64,000 bases of DNA from Pseudomonas khorasanensis. GTDB lineage: Bacteria; Pseudomonadota; Gammaproteobacteria; Pseudomonadales; Pseudomonadaceae. Each line of letters begins with the position of its first letter. Position 1 is the first letter of the stretch. Below, one piece after another: positions 47,933 through 57,395 of the stretch. The notes under the pieces were generated by a model. It was not told the origin of the DNA. It did no database searches and saw nothing but the letters and a program-made list of their open reading frames with translations. The translations under genes and the position numbers were made by a program. The stretch spans positions 496,001-560,000 of the forward strand of contig NZ_JABWQP020000002.1 of assembly GCF_014268505.2 (NCBI RefSeq). Reading direction: 5' to 3'.

Positions 47933-48937
47933 TTATACCTTCAACACCAACTTGCCGAAGTTCTCGCCGCTGAACAGTTTCATCAGTGTTTCCGGGAAGG
48001 TCTCCAGCCCTTCGACGATGTCTTCCTTGCTCTTGAGTTGCCCGTTGGCCATCCAGCCAGCCATTTCCTGCCCGGCGGCGGCGAATTGTGCGGCGTAGTC
48101 CATCACCACGAATCCTTCCATCCGCGCCCGATTGACCAGCAGTGACAAGTAATTGGCCGGGCCTTTGACCGCCTCTTTATTGTTGTATTGGCTGATCGCG
48201 CCGCAAATTACCACCCGTGCTTTCGGCGCGAGGCGGCTCAGCACCGCGTCGAGGATGTCGCCGCCGACGTTATCGAAGTACACGTCCACGCCTTTCGGGC
48301 ATTCGCGTTTCAGCCCGGCCACGACGTCTTCGTTCTTGTAATCAATGGCGCCATCGAAGCCCAGCTCATCGACCAGGTATCTGCATTTGTCCGCGCCACC
48401 GGCAATGCCTACCACGCGGCAGCCTTTGATTTTGGCAATCTGCCCGGCGATGCTGCCGACCGCTCCTGCTGCACCGGATAACACAACGGTGTCGCCAGGT
48501 TTCGGCGCTCCGACGTCCAGCAAAGCGAAATAAGCGGTCATGCCCGTCATGCCCAATGCGGACAGATAAACCGGCAGCGGCGCCAGTTTCGGATCGACCT
48601 TGTAGAAACCTCGCGGCTCGCCGAGGAAATAATCCTGCACGCCGAGGGCGCCGTTGACGTAATCGCCGATGGCAAAGCCGGAATTGTTCGAGGCGATGAC
48701 TTTTCCCACACCCAACGCACGCATCACTTCACCGAGACCGACCGGGGGGATGTAGGACTTGCCTTCGTTCATCCAGCCGCGCATGGCCGGGTCTAGGGAC
48801 AAGTATTCGTTCTTGACCAGAATCTGTCCCGATGCCGGTTCGCCCACGGGCACTTCTTGATAAGTAAAGGTCTCGCGGGTGGCGGCACCCACTGGGCGTT
48901 TGGCGAGCAGGAACTGGCGATTGGTCTGGTTGGTCAT
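47933..48937 (-). CDS. NADP-dependent medium-chain oxidoreductase (CurA-like)
   Basis: A 334-residue zinc-free MDR enzyme of the leukotriene B4 12-hydroxydehydrogenase/CurA group. Features: NEYLSLDPAMRGWM, SALGMTGMTAYFALLDVG, cofactor loop SGAAGAVGSIAGQIAKIKGCRVVGIAGG, DYFDNVGGDILDAVL-like VDVYFDNVGG and ISQYN. It reduces alpha,beta-double bonds of enones. AGTGCC...ATG: start at 48937 (MTNQTNRQFLL). Divergent from the SDR gene. Confidence 0.9.
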   Translation of the reverse strand: MTNQTNRQFLLAKRPVGAATRETFTYQEVPVGEPASGQILVKNEYLSLDPAMRGWMNEGKSYIPPVGLGEVMRALGVGKVIASNNSGFAIGDYVNGALGVQDYFLGEPRGFYKVDPKLAPLPVYLSALGMTGMTAYFALLDVGAPKPGDTVVLSGAAGAVGSIAGQIAKIKGCRVVGIAGGADKCRYLVDELGFDGAIDYKNEDVVAGLKRECPKGVDVYFDNVGGDILDAVLSRLAPKARVVICGAISQYNNKEAVKGPANYLSLLVNRARMEGFVVMDYAAQFAAAGQEMAGWMANGQLKSKEDIVEGLETFPETLMKLFSGENFGKLVLKV

Positions 48938-49174
48938 GACAGGCACTCGAACGGAATGAAACCTTGTTGATAGACCTTCAGCGGCGATGCCGCAAGGTCG
49001 GGTGATTCGGCGAATGCAGGTCAATCCAGTGCAGTGATGGTTGCAGGGTGGGTTTTATCACTGCAGCGCATGGAGCCATAAACAGCGACGGCATAGTGCT
49101 GACGCCCGACCGTTACCCGTGGCTATGCTGCAACTCCAAAAAATCCCTGCTTCTTTGCGTTCGAGGACATACCC

Positions 49175-49936
49175 ATGAGCATGACGTTTTCCGGTCAGGT
49201 GGCTGTAGTCACGGGAGCCGCCAACGGCATAGGCCGGGCGACGGCCCTGGCGTTTGCCGCCGAAGGCCTGAAAGTGGTGGTGGCTGATCTGGATGCGGCC
49301 GGCGGCGAGGGCACGGTGGCGCTGATTCGTACTGCGGGTGGCGAAGCGACCTTCGTGCGTTGCAACGTGACGCTGGAAAGCGATGTAAAAAATCTGATGG
49401 ACGAGGTGATCAATACCTACGGTCGTCTCGACTATGCCTTCAATAACGCCGGGATCGAAATCGAGAAAGGCAAACTTGCCGAAGGTTCGATGGACGAATA
49501 TGACGCGATCATGAGCGTCAACGTCAAAGGTGTCTGGCTGTGCATGAAATATCAGTTGCCGTTGCTGCTGGCTCAGGGCGGTGGCGCGATCGTCAACACA
49601 GCGTCGGTAGCGGGGCTGGGCGCGGCGCCGAAGATGAGCATTTATGCGGCCTCAAAACACGCGGTGATCGGTCTGACGAAATCGGCGGCGATTGAATATG
49701 CGAAGAAAAAAATCCGCGTTAACGCAGTGTGCCCGGCGGTGATCGACACGGACATGTTCCGCCGCGCCTACGAGGCTGATCCGAAAAAGGGCGAGTTTGC
49801 CAACGCCATGCACCCGGTCGGGCGAATCGGCAAGGTTGAGGAAATCGCCAGTGCCGTGTTGTACCTGTGCAGCGATGGTGCAGCGTTCACCACGGGTCAC
49901 TCGTTGGCGGTGGACGGAGGCGTTACTGCGTTCTAA
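49175..49936 (+). CDS. Short-chain dehydrogenase/reductase
   Basis: A 253-residue classical SDR. NAD(P) loop TGAANGIGRATALAFA, D in VVADLDAAG favouring NAD, NNAGIE, catalytic serine in NTASVAGLG, and YAASKHAVIGLTKSAA with the Tyr-Lys pair; ends SLAVDGGVTAF. Tetrameric family length. Substrate unknown, often annotated as glucose dehydrogenase-like or 2,5-dichloro dehydrogenase-like. Divergent from the CurA-like gene, followed by a terminator. Confidence 0.9.
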   Translation: MSMTFSGQVAVVTGAANGIGRATALAFAAEGLKVVVADLDAAGGEGTVALIRTAGGEATFVRCNVTLESDVKNLMDEVINTYGRLDYAFNNAGIEIEKGKLAEGSMDEYDAIMSVNVKGVWLCMKYQLPLLLAQGGGAIVNTASVAGLGAAPKMSIYAASKHAVIGLTKSAAIEYAKKKIRVNAVCPAVIDTDMFRRAYEADPKKGEFANAMHPVGRIGKVEEIASAVLYLCSDGAAFTTGHSLAVDGGVTAF

Positions 49937-49952
49937 TGTTTTGCCTAAGAAA

Positions 49953-49978
49953 GAACCCGCCTGGCGCGGGTTTTTTTG
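49953..49978 (+). terminator. Intrinsic terminator after the SDR gene
   Basis: AACCCGCC-TG-GCGCGGGTT followed by seven T residues. Confidence 0.88.
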
Positions 49979-50025
49979 TGCCTCGGGCTTAGTACCCTGG
50001 ATACCGTTAAACAATGTGTATCAAA

Positions 50026-50037
50026 TGGTTAGAACCA
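50026..50037. promoter_or_regulatory. Palindrome before the MocR gene, candidate operator
   Basis: TGGTTAGAACCA is a perfect 12-bp palindrome about 85 bp before the start. TGGT-N-ACCA arms are seen in GntR-family operators, so autoregulation is plausible. Confidence 0.4.
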
Positions 50038-50123
50038 CTGCATTTGGCGGCGTTGTCGCACAGCCTCTGCGCCGCGGCTGTGATTTACTGCTGCCAGCAA
50101 AACTGACAGGAGTTTGCGAGCTC

Positions 50124-51524
50124 ATGGAACTGAGAATTGACCGACAGGCAATGGTGCCTGTTGTGCAGCAGATTGTGGACGGACTGACGGACTGGATCGT
50201 ACAAAGTGGCATCCCACCGGCTACCCGGTTGCCCTCCGTACGGCAAATCGCACGGGGCAACCTGCTCAGCCAGTCGTGCGTCGCCGAAGCCTGCGAGCGC
50301 CTGGTTTCGCAGGGCGTTCTGACCACGCGTCAGGGCGCCGGGTTTATCGTCGCGGCATCGTCTTCGGTGCGCTGTACCGACCTGGAACTGGCAGCCTTCG
50401 AAGGTCGCCATGCCTGGTGCGACGAGGTCAGCGCCGCTACCGGTCGCTTGAAATTGGGACAAGGCGGCTTGCCGCCGAGCTGGCGTGAGCCCGATGACCT
50501 CAGCTACGCGTTGCGCGAGGTGACGCGTACCGATATGGACAGCCTGTTCAATTATGGCTCGCCCCTGGGCCTTCCAGCGTTGCGCGAGCAAATCGCCAAG
50601 CGCCTGAAGCCGCTGAATATCGAAGCTTGCACCAGCCGACTGATGAGCACATGCGGTGCCAGTCATGCGCTGGATCTGATCGTGCGCACTTTGTTCAAGG
50701 CCGGCGACTGCGTGGTGGTGGAAACGCCCGGTTATGCACCGTTGTTTGACCTGCTGCGCATGCACGGCGTACGCATGCTCGAAGTACGTCGTACGCAGAG
50801 CGGGCCGGACATCGAAATGCTCGAGTCGGTGCTGCGCCAGTTTCGCCCCGTCGCCTTGTTTATCGGCAGTCATCACCACAATCCCACCGGCAGTTGCCTC
50901 ACGCCCGCCGTGGCACAGCGCATCGTGCAGTTGAGCAAGACTTACGACCTGCGCGTGATCGAAGACGATGTCTACGCTGATTTGCACTCCGGCAATGGCA
51001 CGCGCCTGGCGGCGCTGGACCACGAGGGGCGGGTTATTTATGTGGGCAGCTTCTCCAAAACGCTGAGCAGTTCCCTGCGGGTTGGTTTTGTCCTGGCAGA
51101 ACGCGAGCTGCTAACGCGCTTGGCCGAGGTGAAAATGATCAGCGGTCTGGGCTGTTCGAGACTGGCCGAGGCGGTGCTGGCGAGGCTGATGGCGACCGGC
51201 GCCTATCGCAAACTGGTGCAGCGTCAGCGCCAGCGCTTGAATGCCGATCGCGCGGCGGCGCTACAGGCTCTGGAAGATGCTGAGTGGGAAGTGTTCGGCA
51301 AACCGGTTGGCGGGTTGTTCATCTGGGCGCGGGCACGCGTCAGCGATCAAGCATGGGTACGCAGGCAGGCGCAGCGCTGCGGAATCGTGTTATCGGCCGC
51401 GGACGCCTTCAGCCCCAGCGGCGAGGCGGGTGACTGGCATCGCATCAACGTCGCCTGTGCCTGCGATCCGCGTGCCCGACAGTTTTTTCGTAATACTTGC
51501 GCGGATCGACCTCAAGCATTCTGA
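50124..51524 (+). CDS. MocR-type GntR regulator with aminotransferase domain
   Basis: A 466-residue fusion. The N-terminal winged helix has LTDWIVQSGIPPATRLPSVRQIARGNLLSQSCVAEACERLVSQGVLTTRQGAGFIV (about residues 15-75). The rest is a class I aminotransferase-like domain with FNYGSPLGLPALREQIAKRL, HHHNPTGSCLTP, and the PLP lysine in YVGSFSKTLSSSLRVGF. MocR proteins use PLP and an amino-acid ligand to control genes of amino-acid or vitamin B6 metabolism. The start MELRIDRQ at 50124 is chosen; AGGAG lies 12 bp upstream. Its target is unknown. Confidence 0.88.
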   Translation: MELRIDRQAMVPVVQQIVDGLTDWIVQSGIPPATRLPSVRQIARGNLLSQSCVAEACERLVSQGVLTTRQGAGFIVAASSSVRCTDLELAAFEGRHAWCDEVSAATGRLKLGQGGLPPSWREPDDLSYALREVTRTDMDSLFNYGSPLGLPALREQIAKRLKPLNIEACTSRLMSTCGASHALDLIVRTLFKAGDCVVVETPGYAPLFDLLRMHGVRMLEVRRTQSGPDIEMLESVLRQFRPVALFIGSHHHNPTGSCLTPAVAQRIVQLSKTYDLRVIEDDVYADLHSGNGTRLAALDHEGRVIYVGSFSKTLSSSLRVGFVLAERELLTRLAEVKMISGLGCSRLAEAVLARLMATGAYRKLVQRQRQRLNADRAAALQALEDAEWEVFGKPVGGLFIWARARVSDQAWVRRQAQRCGIVLSAADAFSPSGEAGDWHRINVACACDPRARQFFRNTCADRPQAF

Positions 51525-51633
51525 AAACGACGCGGGCGTAGCTTTTTGCCATTATTCCGACGCCCGAGCCTTGTGCTGGTTCGTGCCCGTTGCGAATCTC
51601 CAGTGAACAGACAATGGCAGGGGACTACGCGCA

Positions 51634-53601
51634 ATGATTTCGGCCGTGCAAGGACGTTTTGCCAACCTCGGTATGGCAAAAAAACTGGGTATCGGGTTTG
51701 TGCTGGTCTTGCTGCTGACAGCGTTGGTCGCGGCGATTGGCGTCTGGTCCCTGCAAACCATCAGCCTGCGTTTCGACGGCTTGAAGCAGATGTCCGCGCT
51801 TAACAGCGGCCTGCTCAAGGTACGCCTGCTCGAGCAGGAATACGCCCTGCGCGGCAACCCGAAAACCGCTGATGCTCTGCGTGAGGGAGTCGATGGATTG
51901 GTTGCCCTCGCCGGTGAACTCAAGGCCCATTCACCGACCAATGTGCCGGTGATGAGCGACGTCGAGCAAGCGCTGGGCGCGTATCGCAAGGCGTTCGATG
52001 AATTCGTTTCGCTGAGCCAGGCCAAGGATCTCGCGCTGGAAATGGCCAGTTGGTCTGTGTCCAGCGTGGCCAATAACCTCGACGTGTTGCAGGCCGGGCT
52101 GGCCGACGATGGCGCCTACACCCTCAAAGACACCGAGGGCAAAGAGGGTGCTCAGTTCATCGAGCAGGCGAATCAGATCAGTCAGGTCTCACGGCTGATG
52201 CTGCAGGCAATGAACGAAGCGCGTGTGCGCCTGGATCAAAGCCGCAAGGGGGATACCGACAACACCGGTCAAGGCAACATTGAACAGGCCGCGCAGGCAC
52301 AGGAGCAGGCCGAGGCGCTGAAAACGGCCGTCAAGGACGAGGGCTACCTGACGGTGCTCAATGAGGTGTCGGGACACATCGCCGGGTTTAACGAAAAACT
52401 CGCGGAATACACGGGCCTGCTGGCACAGGAGAAAACTGTTTATGAGCAACTGCATCAGCGTGCCGCGCAAGTGGTGGATCGGGTGGCTCAGGCCTACGCC
52501 GCGGAAGATGCTTCGATGCAGGCCGAGCTGAAGAAAAACTCGATGCTGATCATTGGTTCTTCGGCGCTGGCGCTGCTGGTCGGATTGCTCGCCGCGTGGG
52601 TGATCACGCGGTTGATCGTTGCGCCGTTGCGCAGTGTGATCCGCGTGGCTCAGCAAATTGCCGCAGGTGATCTGACGGCGCAAGTGGAGGTGACGCGCCG
52701 CGATGAAATGGGTCAGCTGATGTTGGCGATGCAGCAGATGGCCACAGGGCTGGGCACTATTGTCAGCGGGCTGCAGGCCGGGATCGAGCGACTGGCCGGT
52801 TCCGCGCAATCGCTGTCAGCGGTGACGGAGCAGACCAACCTGGAGGTCAGCAGCCAGAAAGAAGAAACCGAGCAGGTGGCCACGGCCATGAATCAAATGA
52901 CCGCCACCGTGCATGACGTTGCGCGCAATGCCGAAGAAGCAGCGCTGGCAGCGCAGACGGCGGACGACAAGGTCGAGAGCGGCCAGCTGGTCGTGCGCCA
53001 GAGCATGGCGCGGATTGAGCAACTGGCGGACTCGGCGACGTCAGCCAGTTCCAGTATCGAGAGCCTCAGCGCCGAGATTCAGAATATCGGCACGGTGCTG
53101 GAGGTGATCAAGAGTGTGGCCGAGCAGACCAATCTGCTGGCGCTGAACGCGGCGATCGAAGCGGCGCGGGCCGGGGAGCAGGGCAGGGGATTTGCGGTGG
53201 TGGCCGATGAAGTGCGTGCGTTGGCACGGCGGACGCAGCAATCGACCGAGGAGATCGAGCGATTGGTTAGCGCTCTGCGTGCGGCGGCGCAATCGTCGGT
53301 GCAGCAGATTCGCAGCAGTGGTGAACTGGTGAAGCTGGCGGTCAGTGACGCGTTGCAGACCGAGAGTGCGCTGGGGAGTATCGCGGCGGCGGTGTCGTTG
53401 ATTCAGCAGATGAACCAGCAGATTGCGGCGGCAGCGGAGGAGCAGAGTTCGGTGGCGGAGGAGATCAATCGCAGTGTCACGCAAATCCGCGCGAGTGCGG
53501 AGCAGTCTTCTGTGGCGATGCGCGGCAATGCGGCTTCGAGTGTCGAGCTGGCGCAGTTGGGAGTTGAGTTGCGCTCGATGGTTGGGCATTTCAGGCTTTG
53601 A
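51634..53601 (+). CDS. Methyl-accepting chemotaxis protein with HBM sensor
   Basis: A 655-residue chemoreceptor. Helix 1 at about residues 18-40, then a roughly 250-residue all-helical periplasmic domain ([31 protein letters not shown]...) of the helical bimodular type known from McpS, which binds organic acids. Helix 2 at about 305-325, HAMP, and the signalling hairpin with [45 protein letters not shown] at the tip. No C-terminal CheR pentapeptide is seen (ends MVGHFRL). The ligand cannot be read from sequence. No other chemotaxis gene is nearby. Confidence 0.9.
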   Translation: MISAVQGRFANLGMAKKLGIGFVLVLLLTALVAAIGVWSLQTISLRFDGLKQMSALNSGLLKVRLLEQEYALRGNPKTADALREGVDGLVALAGELKAHSPTNVPVMSDVEQALGAYRKAFDEFVSLSQAKDLALEMASWSVSSVANNLDVLQAGLADDGAYTLKDTEGKEGAQFIEQANQISQVSRLMLQAMNEARVRLDQSRKGDTDNTGQGNIEQAAQAQEQAEALKTAVKDEGYLTVLNEVSGHIAGFNEKLAEYTGLLAQEKTVYEQLHQRAAQVVDRVAQAYAAEDASMQAELKKNSMLIIGSSALALLVGLLAAWVITRLIVAPLRSVIRVAQQIAAGDLTAQVEVTRRDEMGQLMLAMQQMATGLGTIVSGLQAGIERLAGSAQSLSAVTEQTNLEVSSQKEETEQVATAMNQMTATVHDVARNAEEAALAAQTADDKVESGQLVVRQSMARIEQLADSATSASSSIESLSAEIQNIGTVLEVIKSVAEQTNLLALNAAIEAARAGEQGRGFAVVADEVRALARRTQQSTEEIERLVSALRAAAQSSVQQIRSSGELVKLAVSDALQTESALGSIAAAVSLIQQMNQQIAAAAEEQSSVAEEINRSVTQIRASAEQSSVAMRGNAASSVELAQLGVELRSMVGHFRL

Positions 53602-53672
53602 GCTTTGGTGGGCTTGCCAGCGATGGTGGCCGGACAGCCAGCCAACTGTTAACTGAATGCACTCATTCCACA

Positions 53673-53700
53673 TGTAGGAGCGAGCCTGCTCGCGAAGGCG
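53673..53700. repeat. Single REP unit
   Basis: TGTAGGAGCGAGCCTGCTCG, without a close partner; a degenerate GGGCTTGCCAGCGATG at 53608 may be the other half of another class. Confidence 0.65.
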
Positions 53701-53736
53701 GTCTGAGTTTACAACCGTCTCAGTACCATGATCCAC

Positions 53737-53767
53737 AAAAAAGCCACCGATGACGGTGGCTTCTTTT
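53737..53767. terminator. Bidirectional terminator
   Basis: AAGCCACCG-ATGA-CGGTGGCTT hairpin with A-run before and T-rich tail after, between the converging chemoreceptor gene and the gene at 53782. Confidence 0.85.
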
Positions 53768-53781
53768 CCGGCATTGTCACA

Positions 53782-54552
53782 TCAGTCGTAGATCACTTTC
53801 TTCTTCCAGTCCGCATCCGCTTCGACATCCTTCAAACCGCTAGTCAACTGGTTCTCTTCACCTTCAACCGGCGCAATCTTGTCCATGACCTGGGCGTTGG
53901 CACGGGCTAGCAGTTTTTCCAGGTACTGCAGTTGCTCGGCGTACAGCTGCGGGTCTTGCTGTTTGCGCAGGTATTGCACGCCGCGTTCGAAGGCGAGGCG
54001 GGCTTGGCCGGGTTGGTTTTGTTGCAGGGATTGCTGGCCGAGGTTGTTGAAGAACTCGATGTGCAGCAGCACGAGGATGTGGCGCACTTCGCGAATCCAT
54101 TGTTTGGCTTCGTTCGGTGGCAGGAAGCCGTCGTGGGCGGCGCGGGTGATCTGGCCGTGGAGGGCTTCGAGGAGGAAGCGCACATCTTTGGCTTTGGCTT
54201 CGGTCAGGATCGGCGCCGGCGGGTTGTTCACCGGAATCGATTCGCCCTGGGCCACCAGTGCGCTGAGTTCGGCGATGCGTGCCTTGGTGGTCGCGCTGGT
54301 TTTTTCCAGGTTCAGCAGGCGCTGGCAGACGTTGAGTTCCAGTCGGGTCAGCAATAGCTTGAGCGCCGGCGTCATGAATTGGCCGGGGAACGTTTCGGTG
54401 AGTTCGCCGCAGCGACGCAGCCGGTCGTTGAGCTCGACTTTGCTGCGGATCTTCTCCAGTTTGTTGTTTTCCACCACATGGTTCATGTAGCCAATGGCGA
54501 TCAGAATTGCGATCCCGGCTATGACTAGCAGGGTGATCATGAGTGGTGTCAC
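53782..54552 (-). CDS. Conserved hypothetical protein with N-terminal membrane helix
   Basis: A 256-residue protein: one N-terminal helix (about residues 5-23), then an almost wholly alpha-helical cytosolic part rich in leucine, glutamine and arginine (coiled-coil-like, RLELNVCQRLLNLEKTSATTKARIAELSALV), later HILVLLHIEFFNNLGQQSLQQNQPGQARLAFERGVQYLRKQQDPQLYAEQLQYLEKLL, which resembles one TPR-like unit. I do not recognise the family. A GTG start at 54552 with AGAGG upstream is preferred; ATG 54540 is the alternative. Confidence 0.75.
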   Translation of the reverse strand: MTPLMITLLVIAGIAILIAIGYMNHVVENNKLEKIRSKVELNDRLRRCGELTETFPGQFMTPALKLLLTRLELNVCQRLLNLEKTSATTKARIAELSALVAQGESIPVNNPPAPILTEAKAKDVRFLLEALHGQITRAAHDGFLPPNEAKQWIREVRHILVLLHIEFFNNLGQQSLQQNQPGQARLAFERGVQYLRKQQDPQLYAEQLQYLEKLLARANAQVMDKIAPVEGEENQLTSGLKDVEADADWKKKVIYD

Positions 54553-54807
54553 CGGTAAGACCTCTTATAGGGTTCGCATGCGAGTGTAGTGGCTGGGCAT
54601 TTAGGCGCCTAGCGCCGCTCGACGGGCTGGATCGGCTGCTGCAATCTGTATCGGCCGCCGGCTGTATATATGAATGCTGGCGTGCGATGCGCAGATTGCC
54701 ATCACTGTGCTGTGGACTATAACGCCTTGGCGGACGGCGGAATATAGGCGTCAGGTTTCAGACGTGGGAAAAGCCTCACACCGCCCGCAAACCGGGTCGA
54801 AGTCATT

Positions 54808-54862
54808 GATTTAAATAAATTTATATCAGGGGGTTGACGACCTCCCAATCCATCCATAGAAT
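54808..54862 (+). promoter_or_regulatory. Strong stable-RNA promoter with UP-like element
   Basis: -35 TTGACG (54834-54839), 17-bp spacer, -10 TAGAAT (54857-54862). An A/T-only-rich block GATTTAAATAAATTTATAT lies just upstream (54808-54826), like an UP element, and GCGCGCC directly follows the -10, the GC-rich discriminator expected at promoters inhibited by ppGpp/DksA. The tRNA cluster begins 62 bp later. No other gene is seen in 54553-54923. Confidence 0.85.
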
Positions 54863-54923
54863 GCGCGCCACTTGCAGCGTAAAGCACACAGCGAAACGCG
54901 GCAGGGAGTGAATGTTGTAGCGT

Positions 54924-54999
54924 GTCCCCTTCGTCTAGTGGCCTAGGACACCGCCCTTTCACGGCGGTAACAGGGGTTCGAGTCCCCTAGGGGACGCCA
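54924..54999 (+). tRNA. tRNA-Glu (anticodon TTC), copy 1
   Basis: A 76-nt cloverleaf: acceptor GTCCCCT/AGGGGAC, anticodon stem CCGCC-CTTTCAC-GGCGG with TTC, T loop GGTTCGAGTC, encoded CCA. Confidence 0.97.
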
Positions 55000-55001
55000 A
55001 T

Positions 55002-55077
<76 letters not shown>

Positions 55078-55181
55078 ATTTTAAACAGCACTGCTTTCGG
55101 GCGGGGCTGAGTGAAACCAGAACCAAATCCTCGGGTGCGGATCTGGACACCGAAACACACACCATGTGTTCCGGGTAGCGT

Positions 55182-55257
55182 GTCCCCTTCGTCTAGTGGC
55201 CTAGGACACCGCCCTTTCACGGCGGTAACAGGGGTTCGAGTCCCCTAGGGGACGCCA
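55182..55257 (+). tRNA. tRNA-Glu (anticodon TTC), copy 2
   Basis: Identical to the copy at 54924, including the preceding GTAGCGT. The 104-bp spacer before it is unrelated to the sequence before copy 1. Confidence 0.97.
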
Positions 55258-55260
55258 TTT

Positions 55261-55336
<76 letters not shown>

Positions 55337-55343
55337 ATTTCAC

Positions 55344-55375
55344 AAAAACGCCGATCAGAGATGATCGGCGTTTTT
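55344..55375 (+). terminator. Terminator of the tRNA cluster
   Basis: AAAACGCCGATCA-GAG-ATGATCGGCGTTTTT, a perfect stem with T-run. Confidence 0.92.
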
Positions 55376-55403
55376 GTTTGCGCGCGTTTTGTGGCGACCA
55401 CAA

Positions 55404-55465
55404 AAAAGGACCCTGCTTTGGGTCCTTTTTAAGTTGAGCCCGGCCAAAAGCGCCCGGGCTCAAGC
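55404..55465 (-). terminator. Tandem hairpins after the dipeptidase gene
   Basis: Reading on the minus strand from the stop at 55472: first a GC-rich stem TTGAGCCCGG/CCGGGCTCAA (55434-55465), then AAAAGGACCC-TGCTTT-GGGTCCTTTT (55404-55429) with a T-run. The second is a normal intrinsic terminator; the first may protect the 3' end. Confidence 0.85.
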
Positions 55466-55471
55466 GGTGCT

Positions 55472-57211
55472 TCACAGTTTCGGCAATTGCCCGACACGTC
55501 CCATCATTTCCGTGACGATCTGCAGATCGAGCAGGAATTGGTCAACAGTCTTGAATTCGCCATCGGTGTGGCCGGTGTATTTGGCTTCAGGTCGAGCCAG
55601 GCCGAATTGCACACCGTTCGGCAGTTCGTGAACCGAAGTTGCGCCAGCGGAGGTACCGAACTCCTGCTTCATGCCGAGGTTTTCGCTGGCCACCGCCAGC
55701 AGCGCCTTGACCCACTCACCCTCGGGGTTGCGGTACATCGGCTCGGCCACGGAGTAGTCGAACGCTACGGCAACCTTGGTCTTCTTGCTCCAGGCGTCCA
55801 GTTTTTCGGCAATCTCAGCCTTCAGCTTCTCCGGGGACTTGCCCTTCGGTACTCGCAGGTTCACCGCCAATTTGAACACTTTGTCATCCTCGCCCACATA
55901 GGTCAGGGAAGTGGTCAGCGGCCCCATGAACGAATCGGAGAAGCCCACGCCGAGTTTGTTGCCCAGATAATCGAGGCCCCAGTTGTCATCGGCATAACGT
56001 GCAGCATCGGTGAATGGGTTGTGCTTGAGCGCGATTTTGCCGTCCAGGCTGTTGATGAAGCCCAGCATTCGGGCCACGGGGTTGACGCCCGACTCGGGTT
56101 CGGAGGAATGCGCGGAAACCCCGGTGACAGTCAGTTTGACGTCTTTGCCTTCAACCTTCGCAGCGACCTGGAAATCGCCGCCGTTGGCTTTGGCATAGGC
56201 GTCGCCGGCTTTTTGCAGGCTCGCCGCCAGCTCGGCAGGTTTGCCGGTTACCAGCGTAACCACCGAAGCGGATGGAATCTGGTTGGTCGCCTTGCCGCCA
56301 GTCATCGAAACGATTTCGGCGCCGGTGCCCTCGGCTTTGCGCTTGGCGAAGTTGGCCATGACGGTGCCGTAGCCTTTTTCCGCAATCACCACAGGATAAC
56401 CGCCGTCCAGCGCCATGTTGTAATTCGGCGTCGGGTTGCGTTCGAAGTAATAAGGAATGGCGTCGCCGGTGGTTTCTTCGGTGGTATCGACCAGCAACTT
56501 GAAGTTGCGCGCCAGTGGCAGTTTTTCGTCCTTGATCACCTTCATTGCGTACAACGCGACAACGATGGCGTTCTTGTCATCCTCGGTGCCGCGCCCGTAC
56601 ATGCGGTCACCAATCAACGTGACTTTGAATGGATCTAGCTTGGTGCCGTCCTTCAATACCCAGTTTTCCGGCGTCACCGGCACCACATCGGCATGCGCAT
56701 GAATGCCGACGACTTCGTCGCCTGCGCCGTCCAGAGAGATTTCATAAACGCGATTATCGACGTTGCGGAATTTCAGGCCGAAAGACTCGGCGAGTTTTTG
56801 AATTTCGCCGGCAATCCTGATGAATTCCGGATTGTCATGTTGCGCCACGCCATCCTTGCGGAAGGTCGGAATCTCGACGAGCTGGCGCAATGTTTCCAGC
56901 GCGGCCTTGCCGTACTTCACTCGCGTGTAAATACCCAGCAGGCGATGAATTTCATTCTGCTGTTCGGCGTTCAGGGTCTTGTTGTCGAGGAAGGCGTTGA
57001 CGGACTGGTTGAGGTTATCCGTCCTGGCCAAGTCGCTTTTCGCCAGGCTGCCCAGGAAAGCGCGGAAATCCGTTACGGTTTTGCCATCGAAGGCTTTCAG
57101 GATCGCCGCGCTCTGCTCTGGGCTGATGTTGGCTTGAGCGGCGCTGGTAAACGAGGTGAGGCTGGCCATGACCAGAGTCGCGGCGGCCAGTTTTTTCAGG
57201 GAAAAGACCAT
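55472..57211 (-). CDS. Exported M20 dipeptidase (PepV/Sapep-like)
   Basis: A 579-residue metallopeptidase with a signal peptide (MVFSLKKLAAATLVMASLTSFTSAAQA), so probably periplasmic, unlike cytosolic PepV. An N-terminal helical extension (residues 28-100) precedes the catalytic domain: zinc ligands in GIHAHADVVPV, GRGTEDDKNA and DTTEETTGD, and a late SVHELPNG. A lid domain lies between. It would cleave dipeptides or short peptides; exact specificity unknown. ATG at 57211. Confidence 0.88.
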   Translation of the reverse strand: MVFSLKKLAAATLVMASLTSFTSAAQANISPEQSAAILKAFDGKTVTDFRAFLGSLAKSDLARTDNLNQSVNAFLDNKTLNAEQQNEIHRLLGIYTRVKYGKAALETLRQLVEIPTFRKDGVAQHDNPEFIRIAGEIQKLAESFGLKFRNVDNRVYEISLDGAGDEVVGIHAHADVVPVTPENWVLKDGTKLDPFKVTLIGDRMYGRGTEDDKNAIVVALYAMKVIKDEKLPLARNFKLLVDTTEETTGDAIPYYFERNPTPNYNMALDGGYPVVIAEKGYGTVMANFAKRKAEGTGAEIVSMTGGKATNQIPSASVVTLVTGKPAELAASLQKAGDAYAKANGGDFQVAAKVEGKDVKLTVTGVSAHSSEPESGVNPVARMLGFINSLDGKIALKHNPFTDAARYADDNWGLDYLGNKLGVGFSDSFMGPLTTSLTYVGEDDKVFKLAVNLRVPKGKSPEKLKAEIAEKLDAWSKKTKVAVAFDYSVAEPMYRNPEGEWVKALLAVASENLGMKQEFGTSAGATSVHELPNGVQFGLARPEAKYTGHTDGEFKTVDQFLLDLQIVTEMMGRVGQLPKL

Positions 57212-57356
57212 CGAACAGGCATTCCTTTGCTAAGGGTTGGAAGGAAAATTCTGACGCTTGCGACAGAAACATTTTGCAACCTAACACTGAGAGGAGGTCA
57301 AGAGGGAGTCAGAAACTTGATCTGTCGCACAGAAATGCAAAAGAGGCGCGCAAATG

Positions 57357-57388
57357 AAAAGTCCCGGCGCAAGTGCCGGGATTTTTTT
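57357..57388. terminator. Terminator of the LysE gene
   Basis: AAAAGTCCCGGC-GCAA-GTGCCGGGATTTTTTT, good in both directions; the minus-strand gene ends at 57396. Confidence 0.87.
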
Positions 57389-57395
57389 GTGTGGT

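Noticed and set aside
49797..50123. N-terminal extension of the MocR gene
   Set aside because: The extra 109 codons run antisense to nothing conserved, overlap the SDR gene and its terminator, and lack a ribosome site; MELRIDRQ at 50124 is the family start.
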